A stretch of 64,000 nucleotides of DNA from assembly GCF_028898945.1 (NCBI RefSeq), contig NZ_CP118607.1:62001-126000 (forward strand), in the 5' to 3' direction. Each line of letters opens with the position of its first letter. Position 1 is the first letter of the stretch. The notes beneath the pieces are model-generated. The model had not been told where the DNA came from. It made no database searches and saw only the letters and a program-made list of their open reading frames with translations. Positions 55,340-64,000 of this stretch are shown one piece after another. The stretch is from Pseudomonas sp. PSKL.D1 (GTDB taxonomy: Bacteria > Pseudomonadota > Gammaproteobacteria > Pseudomonadales > Pseudomonadaceae). Made by a program: the position numbers and the translations under genes.

Positions 55340-57298
55340 TCAGGGTAGTTGCAAGCCCCCTGCCGCCTTGTGCAGCGTACGCAAATGCTCGCCGATCTGC
55401 TTGACGTTCGCCTCGACAGCAGCAATCTCCTTGGCTCGTGACGGCTCCAGCAGCGCCCTCACCTCTTTGTCCAGGCTGGTGCTCAATCGCAGCAGCTGTG
55501 CCTGTCGCTCACTGCTGACCTGCTCCAGGTGCTTACGCTCTTCGGGTTGCGGGAGGCCGTAGCCCTTGGCGTCCAGCAACTCCGCCGGGCGGCTGAGGAA
55601 GCCACTGTTGGCAAGCATCTGCTTTAGCGTCTGGTCAGCCTTGTCCACGCTGCCGTCCTTCAGCGCCGCCGCATTGAGGTAGCGTTGTTTCACCTCGTCT
55701 TGGGCCAGCAGCAACTGGCGCCGCAGCCCTGCCTGCTCAAGCAGGAGTAAAGCTGCGCTGGTGCGCAGGTCGGCCTTGGCAAACCAGGGGCGGCGCTGTT
55801 CAGCATTCAGCGTCAGCCAATCCTCGACTTGCGTTTGTTTGATCGGCAGTTGCTTTTTCAGCACGTCGAACATCGCCTGATAGCGGTCGCGGTAGGAATC
55901 GAAGCGGTAACCCAGGCGCAAGGCTTCCCGGGGGTCGTCGAGCACACTGGTGTCTGCCAGCCCCCTGCCCTTCAACACGGCCAGCAAGCCGTTGGGCATG
56001 ATGCTGTCCAGATCATTCAGGCGTGGGTTGGCGGTGCCACTGCGTAGCAGCTTCAACGACTCGACCGCGCAATTGTTGGACAGGAACCAGTAACTGCCGT
56101 CGTAGCTCCAGTGCATCTCGGCGGCCTGACGTACCAAGTCCTCGACTTCGGCACGGCTAAGTTTCAGCGGCACAGATGCCAGGCTGCGCAGCTCGGTTTT
56201 GGTGTACTCATCAATCACCTGGCCCAGTGGCAGCACGAACAGCCGTGAGGGGTAGTTACCGACCAGCCCGTCCCAGCTGGATAGCTGCACATCGTTGACG
56301 AAGGCGCGGTAAGACAGCACCAAGTGCTGGTCGAGGTCCAGCCGGCAGTCCGGCCCGCGTGGCCGACCCGGCTTGCATATCACCAGGCGCAGCATGCTGT
56401 GGCCCCAGCGGCTGACCAGGTTCTGGTTGGCCTCGGCCAGCAGGTAGTCCACCTCATAGACCCGCTCGGGGTCGATTTCACCCAGCGGTTGTCGGGCGAA
56501 ATCACTGCCAGCATTAATGAACGGCAGGCCTTTGGCGCAACTGTCCTGTTTGGGCGCCCAGCCGAAGTGGTCACGCAGGTATTTGTTGAGCGCTGGCCGC
56601 CGGCAGCCATAACTCGGGTCGAGAAGGAAATACTCCATATTGACCGCGATGTATTCTTTGGGGCTGCTCAGCTCGTAGGTGTCTGGGCTGCGCACGAACT
56701 GGCCGTTGTGCTGCTCGCGTTCCCCGCGCCTACCCACGTACTGCTGCCAGCCCGCCAGGTCTAGCAGGCGTGGATCATCGCTCAGGGTGAAGCGTCGTTC
56801 AGCCTGACCACGGCATTCTTCAGGCAGGCCAATTTTGCCCAAGGTGTTTTGCTGGCGTTTGCAGCGGGCGATCAGTGATTGCTCAGTGCTCGGCCAGAGC
56901 CTGGCACGATCGTAGATGTGGGTGAGTTCGTGTAGCACGGTTGCCAGCAACTCTTCGCGGACAGTGCCATGCGGGCGATTGGTAAGCGTTGTTGCCGCAG
57001 TGCCGTCGGTCAGTGAGGGCAGCAGGCTGCGGTTCAACTCCAGCGTGGACACGAGCGAGGCCTGCCCGTAAGCATCAGCTGGCATGTTGGCGGCCCAGCT
57101 TACCTTGATATGGCGATCCAGCTCCTGTTTGAAACGCGGGGGGAGCTTGCCCAATGCCTCATCGAGCAGGGCTTGAGTGGCTTTAACCTGTTGTGGCTCA
57201 AGCCCGTCTGCCTGCAGGTCAAGCTGCATCTCGGCCAGGGCGGGCGTGCCCAGCAGCGTCAGAACGCAGCCGAGCAGCCAGGCACGCACGCGGCTCAC
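55340..57298 (-). CDS. DUF4105 periplasmic protein with HExxH motif
   Basis: The protein has 652 residues. The GTG start at 57298 overlaps the stop of the third DUF2388 gene as GTGA. Signal peptide SRVRAWLLGCVLTLLGTPALA. The N-terminal part (about 20-260) has VLHELTHIYDRAR, a zinc-protease type HExxH with a possible third ligand further on (YIAVNMEYFLLD). The DUF4105 part (about 270-460) has SRWGHSMLRLV and SNNCAVESLKLL, with His and Cys reminiscent of a thiol-hydrolase fold. The C-terminal ~170 residues are helical. Neither activity is proven. It is coupled to three small secreted paralogs. Confidence 0.85.
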   Translation of the reverse strand: MSRVRAWLLGCVLTLLGTPALAEMQLDLQADGLEPQQVKATQALLDEALGKLPPRFKQELDRHIKVSWAANMPADAYGQASLVSTLELNRSLLPSLTDGTAATTLTNRPHGTVREELLATVLHELTHIYDRARLWPSTEQSLIARCKRQQNTLGKIGLPEECRGQAERRFTLSDDPRLLDLAGWQQYVGRRGEREQHNGQFVRSPDTYELSSPKEYIAVNMEYFLLDPSYGCRRPALNKYLRDHFGWAPKQDSCAKGLPFINAGSDFARQPLGEIDPERVYEVDYLLAEANQNLVSRWGHSMLRLVICKPGRPRGPDCRLDLDQHLVLSYRAFVNDVQLSSWDGLVGNYPSRLFVLPLGQVIDEYTKTELRSLASVPLKLSRAEVEDLVRQAAEMHWSYDGSYWFLSNNCAVESLKLLRSGTANPRLNDLDSIMPNGLLAVLKGRGLADTSVLDDPREALRLGYRFDSYRDRYQAMFDVLKKQLPIKQTQVEDWLTLNAEQRRPWFAKADLRTSAALLLLEQAGLRRQLLLAQDEVKQRYLNAAALKDGSVDKADQTLKQMLANSGFLSRPAELLDAKGYGLPQPEERKHLEQVSSERQAQLLRLSTSLDKEVRALLEPSRAKEIAAVEANVKQIGEHLRTLHKAAGGLQLP

Positions 57299-57615
57299 AG
57301 AGCGAGAATGGCTTCGGCCAATACTTGGTCGCTGGCGCCACGTGCTTCAGGCACGCGCTCACGCAGCGTGTTGAAGGCTGCTTCAAGCTGAGCGCCACGG
57401 ATGTCACCATTGCTGGCGACGAAGCTGGCGGCATCATCATGGGCTTCGCGTACAACTTTGGAGTCGCGAATTGAAGTGGTGGTATCAGACGTGAAGTCGA
57501 TCGAACGGCCAAACGCACGAACGATGATATTGCTGGTTGCCACCAGAGTCTGAGCGTGGGCCAGGTCGGCCAGCAACAGCATGCCGAGGGTAGCGGCGAT
57601 CAGCGGTTTACGCAT
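57295..57615 (-). CDS. DUF2388 secreted protein, copy 3
   Basis: The protein has 106 residues, with signal peptide MRKPLIAATLGMLLLADLAHA. The conserved block is SIRDSKVVREAHDDAASFVASNGDIRGAQLEAAF, ending in a helix LAEAILAL. Its stop is translationally coupled to the DUF4105 gene (GTGA). It is the most downstream of three paralogs. Its function is unknown. Confidence 0.9.
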   Translation of the reverse strand: MRKPLIAATLGMLLLADLAHAQTLVATSNIIVRAFGRSIDFTSDTTTSIRDSKVVREAHDDAASFVASNGDIRGAQLEAAFNTLRERVPEARGASDQVLAEAILAL

Positions 57616-57650
57616 GGAGCATCTCCGAAAATACAGGGAGTCAAATGTAA

Positions 57651-57947
57651 TTATTGGACGAGTATTGCTTCTGCCAGTTCAAGGTCGCCGACGGAGTGCC
57701 GAGCGCAGTTGTGGCGCAGTGAATCGAGTGCCGCTTCCAGCCGAACCCCGCGAATTGCACCATCGCTGGCGACAAACGCTGCGGCATCATCCCGGGCTTG
57801 TCTGACCAGCTTGCGGTCAAAAGGTGCTGTGGTGACTTGGCTGGTTACGTAACCTGTTATGACCAGGCCCTGCGTGGTGGTGTCCATGGCGTGGGCATTG
57901 CCCATGGCGCCAAGGGCGAGCAGAGAAGACAACAAAAAACGCATCAT
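57651..57947 (-). CDS. DUF2388 secreted protein, copy 2
   Basis: The protein has 98 residues; an ATG three bases later is also possible. Signal peptide MMRFLLSSLLALGAMGNAHA. The shared block reads LVRQARDDAAAFVASDGAIRGVRLEAALDSLR, then LAEAILVQ. It carries one cysteine (HNCARHS), absent from the other copies. It is 35 bp upstream of copy 3. Confidence 0.88.
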   Translation of the reverse strand: MMRFLLSSLLALGAMGNAHAMDTTTQGLVITGYVTSQVTTAPFDRKLVRQARDDAAAFVASDGAIRGVRLEAALDSLRHNCARHSVGDLELAEAILVQ

Positions 57948-58025
57948 GTGGATTACGGCTTAAAACTGGAATGGCGAAGAAAGCTGGGTCGTAGGCCAAT
58001 GGCATTCGACCCAGCTATCAAGGGC

Positions 58026-58343
58026 TCAAATGGCCAGGATGGCCTGGGCCAGTTGTGCGTCGCTTGCTTGCAATGCCGGCATGCTGGAGCGGATATGCAG
58101 GAATGCGCTTTCCAGCTTGGCGCCGCGAATGGCGCCCTGGCTGCCGACGTAGCTGGCGGCATCGTCGCGCGCGGCTTGAACGATCTTGTCGTCACGGAAC
58201 GACGAAGATACGTCAGAGGTGGCATCCGTGGAGGCGGCAACGGCGCCTACAACGGCATCGGTGGTGACTACGAAGCTGGTGGCGTTGGCGGTGCCGACCA
58301 GGCCGAGCAGCAGGGCGGCGCCAATCAGGTGTTTGCGGGACAT
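58026..58343 (-). CDS. DUF2388 secreted protein, copy 1
   Basis: The protein has 105 residues, with signal peptide MSRKHLIGAALLLGLVGTANA. The block is SFRDDKIVQAARDDAASYVGSQGAIRGAKLESAF, ending LAQAILAI. It is the first gene of the four-gene unit DUF2388 x3-DUF4105, with 78 bp to copy 2. Confidence 0.9.
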   Translation of the reverse strand: MSRKHLIGAALLLGLVGTANATSFVVTTDAVVGAVAASTDATSDVSSSFRDDKIVQAARDDAASYVGSQGAIRGAKLESAFLHIRSSMPALQASDAQLAQAILAI

Positions 58344-58647
58344 GGTCGTGGACTCCTGGAAAAGGGTCTATGGAACTGCTTATCGGACGCTCACATGGCT
58401 CGTCGCGGTACGTATGAACAACTGGTTTCTACCAGACTGTTGAGTCAAGCGTATCACGTAGCGGTATTTCAGGATGTTAATGAACAGCGTCCTAACTAAC
58501 TGTACCTGTTGTTTATCGGTTATCAGAAATTGTACCGTTTGTGGTGGTAACAGCCCTAGCGCGTGGATCAGCCAATAAAAAACCCGCTGCAGTCACCTGC
58601 AACGGGTTGGGGAAATCTTGGTGCCGGGCTATGCCGGCAACCAGTGC
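58344..58647. other. Intergenic region between DUF1127 and DUF2388 operon
   Basis: These 304 bp hold the promoter area of the minus-strand DUF2388 operon, fairly AT-rich around 58440-58550, and the DUF1127 terminator (58577-58607). I see no gene. Several ACTGT/TGTACC-like words occur near 58495-58540, similar to those upstream of DUF1127. Confidence 0.5.
58577..58607 (-). terminator. Terminator after DUF1127 gene
   Basis: On the minus strand AACCCGTTGCAGG pairs imperfectly with CTGCAGCGGGTT, followed by a T-run (AAAAAA on the plus strand at 58577-58582). Confidence 0.85.
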
Positions 58648-58863
58648 TTAGCGCCAGAACGGCTTGCTGAGCTCTTCGTAACGCTGCGACTCGCTGATAC
58701 CGGCGTCGGCCAGCAGGCGGGCATCCAGGCGAGCCAGTTGACGGCGGCTGGCCATGCGACGCTGCCAGAGCAGCAGGGTGGACAGAGCGCGCAGTGGCAG
58801 CGAAGCCTTGGCTTGCTGAGCGTTGTTTTCAAAAACCAGACCGGAACTGAGGGTACGTTCCAT
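58648..58863 (-). CDS. DUF1127 small arginine-rich protein
   Basis: The protein has 71 residues. The C-terminal half is the DUF1127 motif: WQRRMASRRQLARLDARLLADAGISESQRYEELSKPFW. Members in other bacteria act in RNA turnover, phosphate or stress regulation. It is a single gene with its own terminator and an upstream region rich in dyads. Confidence 0.9.
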   Translation of the reverse strand: MERTLSSGLVFENNAQQAKASLPLRALSTLLLWQRRMASRRQLARLDARLLADAGISESQRYEELSKPFWR

Positions 58864-59139
58864 GATGCTTCATCCTTCCGCTTATGGCGGCATTAGGTAG
58901 TGATTTAACTGATGCCAATGATCCTCTCCTGTTGTCCATAACAGTAGATACAGTTAAACAGTTAAGTGATCGTTCAGTTAACTGTTTAACCTGACTGTTG
59001 CACCCGAATCTGGCGTAACTGTACTGGTCGGCACCAGGTTGGTGCATTTTGGCTGTTTGGTATGGTTCTGCAAGGCATTGATCAGTGCTGTCATCGGTAC
59101 AGTAGAACAGTTTTTATTGCCTGGTCTCTAGGCTGTGAT
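58864..59139. promoter_or_regulatory. Dyad-rich region upstream of DUF1127
   Basis: A perfect 13-bp inverted repeat GTTAAACAGTTAA / TTAACTGTTTAAC (58953-58965, 58978-58990, 12-base spacer) lies about 90 bp upstream of the start. A second dyad, CTGTTGTCCATAACAG, is at 58929-58944. Further ACTGT/ACAGT words continue to 59110. This suggests one or more repressor or activator sites. No gene is seen up to the terminator at 59150. Confidence 0.5.
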
Positions 59140-59149
59140 GGCGGAAAAT

Positions 59150-59185
59150 AAAAAGCCCGCCCCCACACTGGTCGGTGGGAGCGGG
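59150..59185 (-). terminator. Terminator after CoA-transferase gene
   Basis: GCCCGCCCCCAC (59155-59166) pairs with GTGGGAGCGGGC (59174-59185). On the minus strand a T-rich run follows. The right arm shares GGGAGCGGG with the REPs, so a REP may have been reused as terminator. Confidence 0.85.
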
Positions 59186-59241
59186 CCTGTCCCGCTAAGG
59201 CGTCAATACAGTTTTCAACACACTGTACTGTTCCCGATTGA

Positions 59242-60735
59242 TCAGCCGGCCAGCATCCGCCCGCTTTCTTCCAGGTTCTCGTGCCAGCTCAGCGCTTCGC
59301 GCAAAATGTGCGGAGTATGACCACCACGCTGGCAGGCGCGGTCGAAGTAGTCATTCAGTGCTGCACGATAGTCCGGGTGCACACAGTTATCGATGATCGC
59401 CCGAGCGCGCTCGCGAGGCGCCAGGCCACGGAGGTCCGCCAGGCCTTGTTCGGTCACGAGAATGTCCACATCGTGTTCGGTGTGGTCAACGTGGCTGACC
59501 ATCGGCACCACGCTCGAAATCGCACCACCTTTGGCAATCGACTTGGTCACGAATACCGCCAGGTGGGCGTTACGGGCGAAGTCGCCAGAGCCACCAATGC
59601 CATTCATCATTTTGGTGCCGCAGACGTGTGTCGAGTTCACGTTGCCGTAGATATCGAACTCCAGCGCCGTATTGATGCCGATGATGCCAAGGCGGCGTAC
59701 CACTTCAGGGTGGTTGGAAATTTCCTGTGGGCGCAGGACCAGCTTGTCCTTGTAACGCTCCAGGTTGCCAAACACATCGGCATTGCGACGGGTCGACAGG
59801 GTGATGGAGCTACCCGAAGCGAAGCTGAGCTTGCCCGCATCGATCAGGTCGAAAGTCGAGTCCTGCAGCACTTCGGAGTACATGGTGAGGTCTTCGAAAG
59901 GCGATTCGATCAAGCCGCACATTACGGCGTTGGCGATACTGCCGATACCGGCTTGCAACGGGCCGAGCTTGTTGGTCATACGCCCTGCTTCAACTTCGCC
60001 TTTGAGGAAGTTGATCAGGTGATCGGCGATGCCCTGGGTTTCGTCATCTGGCGGCAATACAGTAGAGGGGGAGTCTGGTTGCTCGCTGATGACGATACCT
60101 ACGATCTTGGCCGGATCGATCGGAATTGCGGTGCTACCAATGCGATCATCGACCTTGACCAGAGGGATTGGCGTGCGAGTCGGGCGGTAGGTCGGGATAT
60201 AGATGTCGTGCAGGCCTTCGAGGTTGGCGTTGTGCGACAGGTTGATCTCGACGATCACCTGTTTGGCGAAGATTGCGAAGCTAGCCGAGTTACCCACCGA
60301 GGTGGTCGGCACGATGTGGCCTTGCTCAGTGATGGCGACCGCTTCGATGACGGCGATGTCCGGCAGCTTGAGCTGGTTGTTACGCAGTTGCTCGACGGTT
60401 TCCGACAAGTGTTGATCGATGAACATCACTTGGCCGTCGTTGATGGCTTTGCGCAAGGTGCTGTCGACCTGGAACGGCATGCGGCGAGCCAGTACACCTG
60501 CTTCGGTCAGCTGCTTATCGAGGTCATTGCCCAGGCTGGCGCCGGTCATCAGGCTGATCTTCAATGGCGATGTCTTGGCGCGTTCGGCCAACGCATGCGG
60601 CACAGCCTTGGCTTCGCCGGCGCGGGTGAAACCGCTCATGCCGACGGTCATGCCGTCCTCGATCAGGCCAGCGGCATCAGCCGCACTCATAACCTTGCTG
60701 TGCAGGGAGGACAAGCGGATACGATCACGGTACAT
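59242..60735 (-). CDS. Acetyl-CoA hydrolase/succinyl-CoA:acetate CoA-transferase family
   Basis: The protein has 497 residues. The class I CoA-transferase fold is read from GMTVGMSGFTRAGEAKAVP near the N-terminus, MYSEVLQDSTFDLIDAG (the likely catalytic Glu is in SEVLQD), ASGSSITLS, and the C-terminal CoA-site loop GIGGSGDFARNA. The family moves CoA between succinate, acetate or propionate, or hydrolyses acetyl-CoA. The substrate cannot be fixed from sequence. It is a single gene upstream of its own terminator. Confidence 0.92.
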   Translation of the reverse strand: MYRDRIRLSSLHSKVMSAADAAGLIEDGMTVGMSGFTRAGEAKAVPHALAERAKTSPLKISLMTGASLGNDLDKQLTEAGVLARRMPFQVDSTLRKAINDGQVMFIDQHLSETVEQLRNNQLKLPDIAVIEAVAITEQGHIVPTTSVGNSASFAIFAKQVIVEINLSHNANLEGLHDIYIPTYRPTRTPIPLVKVDDRIGSTAIPIDPAKIVGIVISEQPDSPSTVLPPDDETQGIADHLINFLKGEVEAGRMTNKLGPLQAGIGSIANAVMCGLIESPFEDLTMYSEVLQDSTFDLIDAGKLSFASGSSITLSTRRNADVFGNLERYKDKLVLRPQEISNHPEVVRRLGIIGINTALEFDIYGNVNSTHVCGTKMMNGIGGSGDFARNAHLAVFVTKSIAKGGAISSVVPMVSHVDHTEHDVDILVTEQGLADLRGLAPRERARAIIDNCVHPDYRAALNDYFDRACQRGGHTPHILREALSWHENLEESGRMLAG

Positions 60736-60862
60736 GGATTGTTATCTCGGGCTACTGAAGCTACTGCAGCGCAGTCTAGAGATTTCGCCGGTCGCCGTCC
60801 CACGACCATGGTCGTATGAGAAGCCCGGAAGTAGAGCCATTGATCTGGATCAGCCAAATAGA

Positions 60863-60892
60863 AAGGCCCCGGGAGTTTTCTCGCCGGGGCCT
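60863..60892 (-). terminator. Terminator after pntB
   Basis: AAGGCCCCGG and CCGGGGCCTT form a 10-bp perfect stem with a 10-base loop, past the pntB stop on the minus strand. The following T content is modest. Confidence 0.7.
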
Positions 60893-60924
60893 TCTATATA
60901 GCTCACGCTTTTATAGGTAGTGGA

Positions 60925-62361
60925 TTACTCGACAGCTTTGACCATATCCTCGATGACCTTCTTCGCATCGCCGAACACCATCATGGTCTTGTCCAGGTAG
61001 AACAGCTCGTTGTCCAAGCCTGCATAGCCACTGGCCATGGAGCGCTTGTTGACGATGATGGTCTTGGCTTTGAAGGCTTCCAGAATCGGCATGCCGGCAA
61101 TCGGCGACTTCGGATCGTTTTTCGCCGCCGGGTTCACCACGTCGTTAGCGCCCAGCACCAGCACCACATCGGCCTGGCCGAATTCGGCGTTGATGTCTTC
61201 CATCTCGAACACCTGGTCGTAAGGCACTTCAGCTTCGGCCAGCAGTACGTTCATGTGCCCGGGCATACGTCCCGCCACAGGGTGAATCGCGTACTTCACG
61301 GTCACACCGTTGTGGGTCAGCTTTTCGGTCAGCTCCTTCAGCGCATGCTGTGCGCGGGCCACTGCCAGGCCATAGCCCGGAACAATGATCACGCTGTCAG
61401 CGTTGCTCAGCAGGAAGGTGGCGTCGTCAGCCGAGCCAGATTTTACTGGACGTTGTTCTTTCGAGCCTTGTGCAGCCCCCGCATCGGCATCGCCACCGAA
61501 ACCACCAAGGATAACGTTGAAGAACGAGCGGTTCATCGCCTTGCACATGATGTACGACAGGATCGCACCGCTGGACCCCACAAGGGAGCCGGCGATGATC
61601 AGCATCGAGTTGTTCAGCGAGAAGCCAATACCGGCCGCCGCCCAGCCCGAATAGCTGTTAAGCATCGATACCACCACCGGCATATCCGCGCCACCGATCG
61701 GGATGATGATCAGCACCCCCATGATGAAGGCCAGAACCAGCATCAGGGTGAAGGCGCTGTAATGGCCGGTGAAGGTAAACAGCAGGCCGAGGGCGATAGT
61801 GGTCAGGCCAAGAATCAGGTTCAGCTTGTGTTGGCCGGCGAACTGTACCGGTGCGCCCTGGAACAGGCGGAACTTGTACTTGCCCGACAGCTTGCCGAAG
61901 GCGATCACCGAACCGGAGAACGTGATTGCACCGATAGCAGCACCCAGGAACAGTTCCAGACGGTTACCGGTGGGAATCGGGTCGCTCATGGCGGCAACAA
62001 TGCCCATCGACTGCGGTTCAAGCACTGCGGCAATGGCAATGAATACCGCCGCCAGGCCGATCATGCTGTGCATGAAGGCGACCAGCTCCGGCATCTTGGT
62101 CATCTCGACGCGCTTGGCCATGATTGAGCCGGCGGTACCGCCAACCAGCAGGCCGACGATGACGTAGCCGATGCCAGCGGTGGCGAGCTCGGCGCCCAGC
62201 TTATAAATAAGGCCGACGGTAGTAAGGATGGCAATCCCCATACCGATCATGCCGAACAGATTGCCGCGCCGCGAAGTGGTCGGGTGCGACAGGCCCTTGA
62301 GTGCCTGGATGAAACAGACCGAAGCGACCAGGTACAGAAGTGTTACCAGATTCATGCTCAT
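60925..62361 (-). CDS. pntB: NAD(P) transhydrogenase subunit beta
   Basis: The protein has 478 residues. There are about nine helices in the first 280 residues, including GGADMPVVVSMLNSYSGWAAAGIGF. The C-terminal NADP(H)-binding domain has VIIVPGYGLAVARAQHALKEL, IHPVAGRMPGHMNVLLAEA and VLGANDVVNPAA. With PntAA and PntAB it links proton flow to hydride transfer between NADH and NADP+. It starts 3 bp after pntAB. Confidence 0.97.
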   Translation of the reverse strand: MSMNLVTLLYLVASVCFIQALKGLSHPTTSRRGNLFGMIGMGIAILTTVGLIYKLGAELATAGIGYVIVGLLVGGTAGSIMAKRVEMTKMPELVAFMHSMIGLAAVFIAIAAVLEPQSMGIVAAMSDPIPTGNRLELFLGAAIGAITFSGSVIAFGKLSGKYKFRLFQGAPVQFAGQHKLNLILGLTTIALGLLFTFTGHYSAFTLMLVLAFIMGVLIIIPIGGADMPVVVSMLNSYSGWAAAGIGFSLNNSMLIIAGSLVGSSGAILSYIMCKAMNRSFFNVILGGFGGDADAGAAQGSKEQRPVKSGSADDATFLLSNADSVIIVPGYGLAVARAQHALKELTEKLTHNGVTVKYAIHPVAGRMPGHMNVLLAEAEVPYDQVFEMEDINAEFGQADVVLVLGANDVVNPAAKNDPKSPIAGMPILEAFKAKTIIVNKRSMASGYAGLDNELFYLDKTMMVFGDAKKVIEDMVKAVE

Positions 62362-62363
62362 GC

Positions 62364-62678
62364 TTACTTCTGCGCCTCGTTCTTGGTTTTCTTCTTGAAC
62401 ATCTCAAGCATGCGGCGGGTGACCAGGAAGCCACCGAACACGTTGACCGCGGCCAGGGCCACCGCCAGGGTGCCCATCAGCTTGCCAGCCGGGGTCACGG
62501 TCAGCGCGGCGGCCAACATGGCGCCGACGATCACGATCGCCGAGATGGCGTTGGTGACCGCCATCAGGGGGGTGTGCAGCGCCGGGGTAACGTTCCACAC
62601 CACGTGATAGCCCACATAGATGGCCAGCACGAAAATGATCAGGTTGTAGATGCCGTGAGAAATCAGCATGTCTTCCAT
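62364..62678 (-). CDS. pntAB: NAD(P) transhydrogenase small alpha-2 membrane subunit
   Basis: The protein has 104 residues. The start at 62678 has GGAG upstream. It has three helices (NLIIFVLAIYVGYHVVWNVTPALHTPLMAVTNAISAI onward) and a basic tail FKKKTKNEAQK. It is the membrane part of the alpha subunit, made as a separate chain here. Confidence 0.95.
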   Translation of the reverse strand: MEDMLISHGIYNLIIFVLAIYVGYHVVWNVTPALHTPLMAVTNAISAIVIVGAMLAAALTVTPAGKLMGTLAVALAAVNVFGGFLVTRRMLEMFKKKTKNEAQK

Positions 62679-62689
62679 TGTCGTGCTCC

Positions 62690-63811
<1,122 letters not shown>

Positions 63812-64000
63812 GACTTATTCTCCTGCGGTGACCTTTATTCTTTGTATGAGCCAGCGAACTGCGAGTGGTGCGCTGGTTTGGCTAATGAGCGCCAACCCGC
63901 CGAAACCCGGGCGGGGCGAGGCATTTTGCAGACGAACTCAGGCACCTTCAACCGGTTCTGGAGCGATACGAACTTAAAACTACAAGTCACCCTGTGACCG

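Noticed and set aside
58929..58944. CTG-N10-CAG as a LexA box
   Set aside because: The spacing fits but the centre (TTGTCCATAA) is not the alternating AT run of LexA sites, and a DUF1127 gene is not an expected SOS target.

Overview
This window looks like a chromosomal segment of a Pseudomonas putida-group bacterium. It is GC-rich, every gene looks like core pseudomonad chromosome, and the spaces between genes carry the short GGAGCGG-type repetitive extragenic palindromes (REPs) typical of P. putida. The gene order also matches what I remember of P. putida and P. aeruginosa: cox operon, metNIQ/katE, znu, polA-ersA-engB, dsbA, kinB/algB, pnt. I saw no prophage, insertion sequence, CRISPR array, rRNA or tRNA.

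Layout. 1-5.5 kb: the 3' end of a SulP transporter, a tightly coupled minus-strand unit (CHASE2 membrane sensor, small secreted protein, M48 lipoprotein protease), and a conserved unknown gene. 5.9-14.3 kb: a complete aa3/caa3-type cytochrome c oxidase operon with structural genes coxB, coxA and coxC, assembly genes ctaG, surf1 and sco, heme A genes ctaA and ctaB, and an extra Sco-like membrane protein. A promoter with a sigma-S-like -10 precedes it. 14.4-19.3 kb: methionine importer metNIQ diverging from a large-subunit catalase. 19.4-23.2 kb: the Zur/ZnuABC zinc module plus a lipoprotein. 23.3-31.2 kb: homoserine kinase, polA, the small RNA ersA with an AlgU-type promoter, engB, two cytochrome c genes, dsbA and a nuclease-family protein. 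31.3-41.1 kb: envelope and second-messenger genes, comprising a diguanylate cyclase, an AmpDh2/AmiD-type amidase, an EAL phosphodiesterase, the KinB/AlgB two-component pair, and an apparent sigma-54 regulon of BON, one-TM, DUF1328 and Ivy proteins. 41.8-54.6 kb: transporters and lipid trafficking, including a glutamate/aspartate symporter with AauR-like sites, an SpmAB-type protein, a second Mla/MCE system, an M16 peptidase, a Na/Pi transporter, TerC and a citrate-type transporter. 54.9-64 kb: a GFA-like enzyme, a DUF4105 plus three-DUF2388 secreted operon, DUF1127, an acetyl-CoA hydrolase/CoA-transferase and the split transhydrogenase pntAA-pntAB-pntB.

The least understood coherent units are the three DUF2388 paralogs coupled to a DUF4105 protein with an HExxH site, and the CHASE2-small protein-M48 cassette. 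The strongest regulatory observations are two sigma-54 promoters beside algB with matching upstream inverted repeats, the AlgU-type promoter of ersA, and paired AauR-like boxes upstream of gltP. Functional names rest on motif and family recognition by eye; no database search was run.
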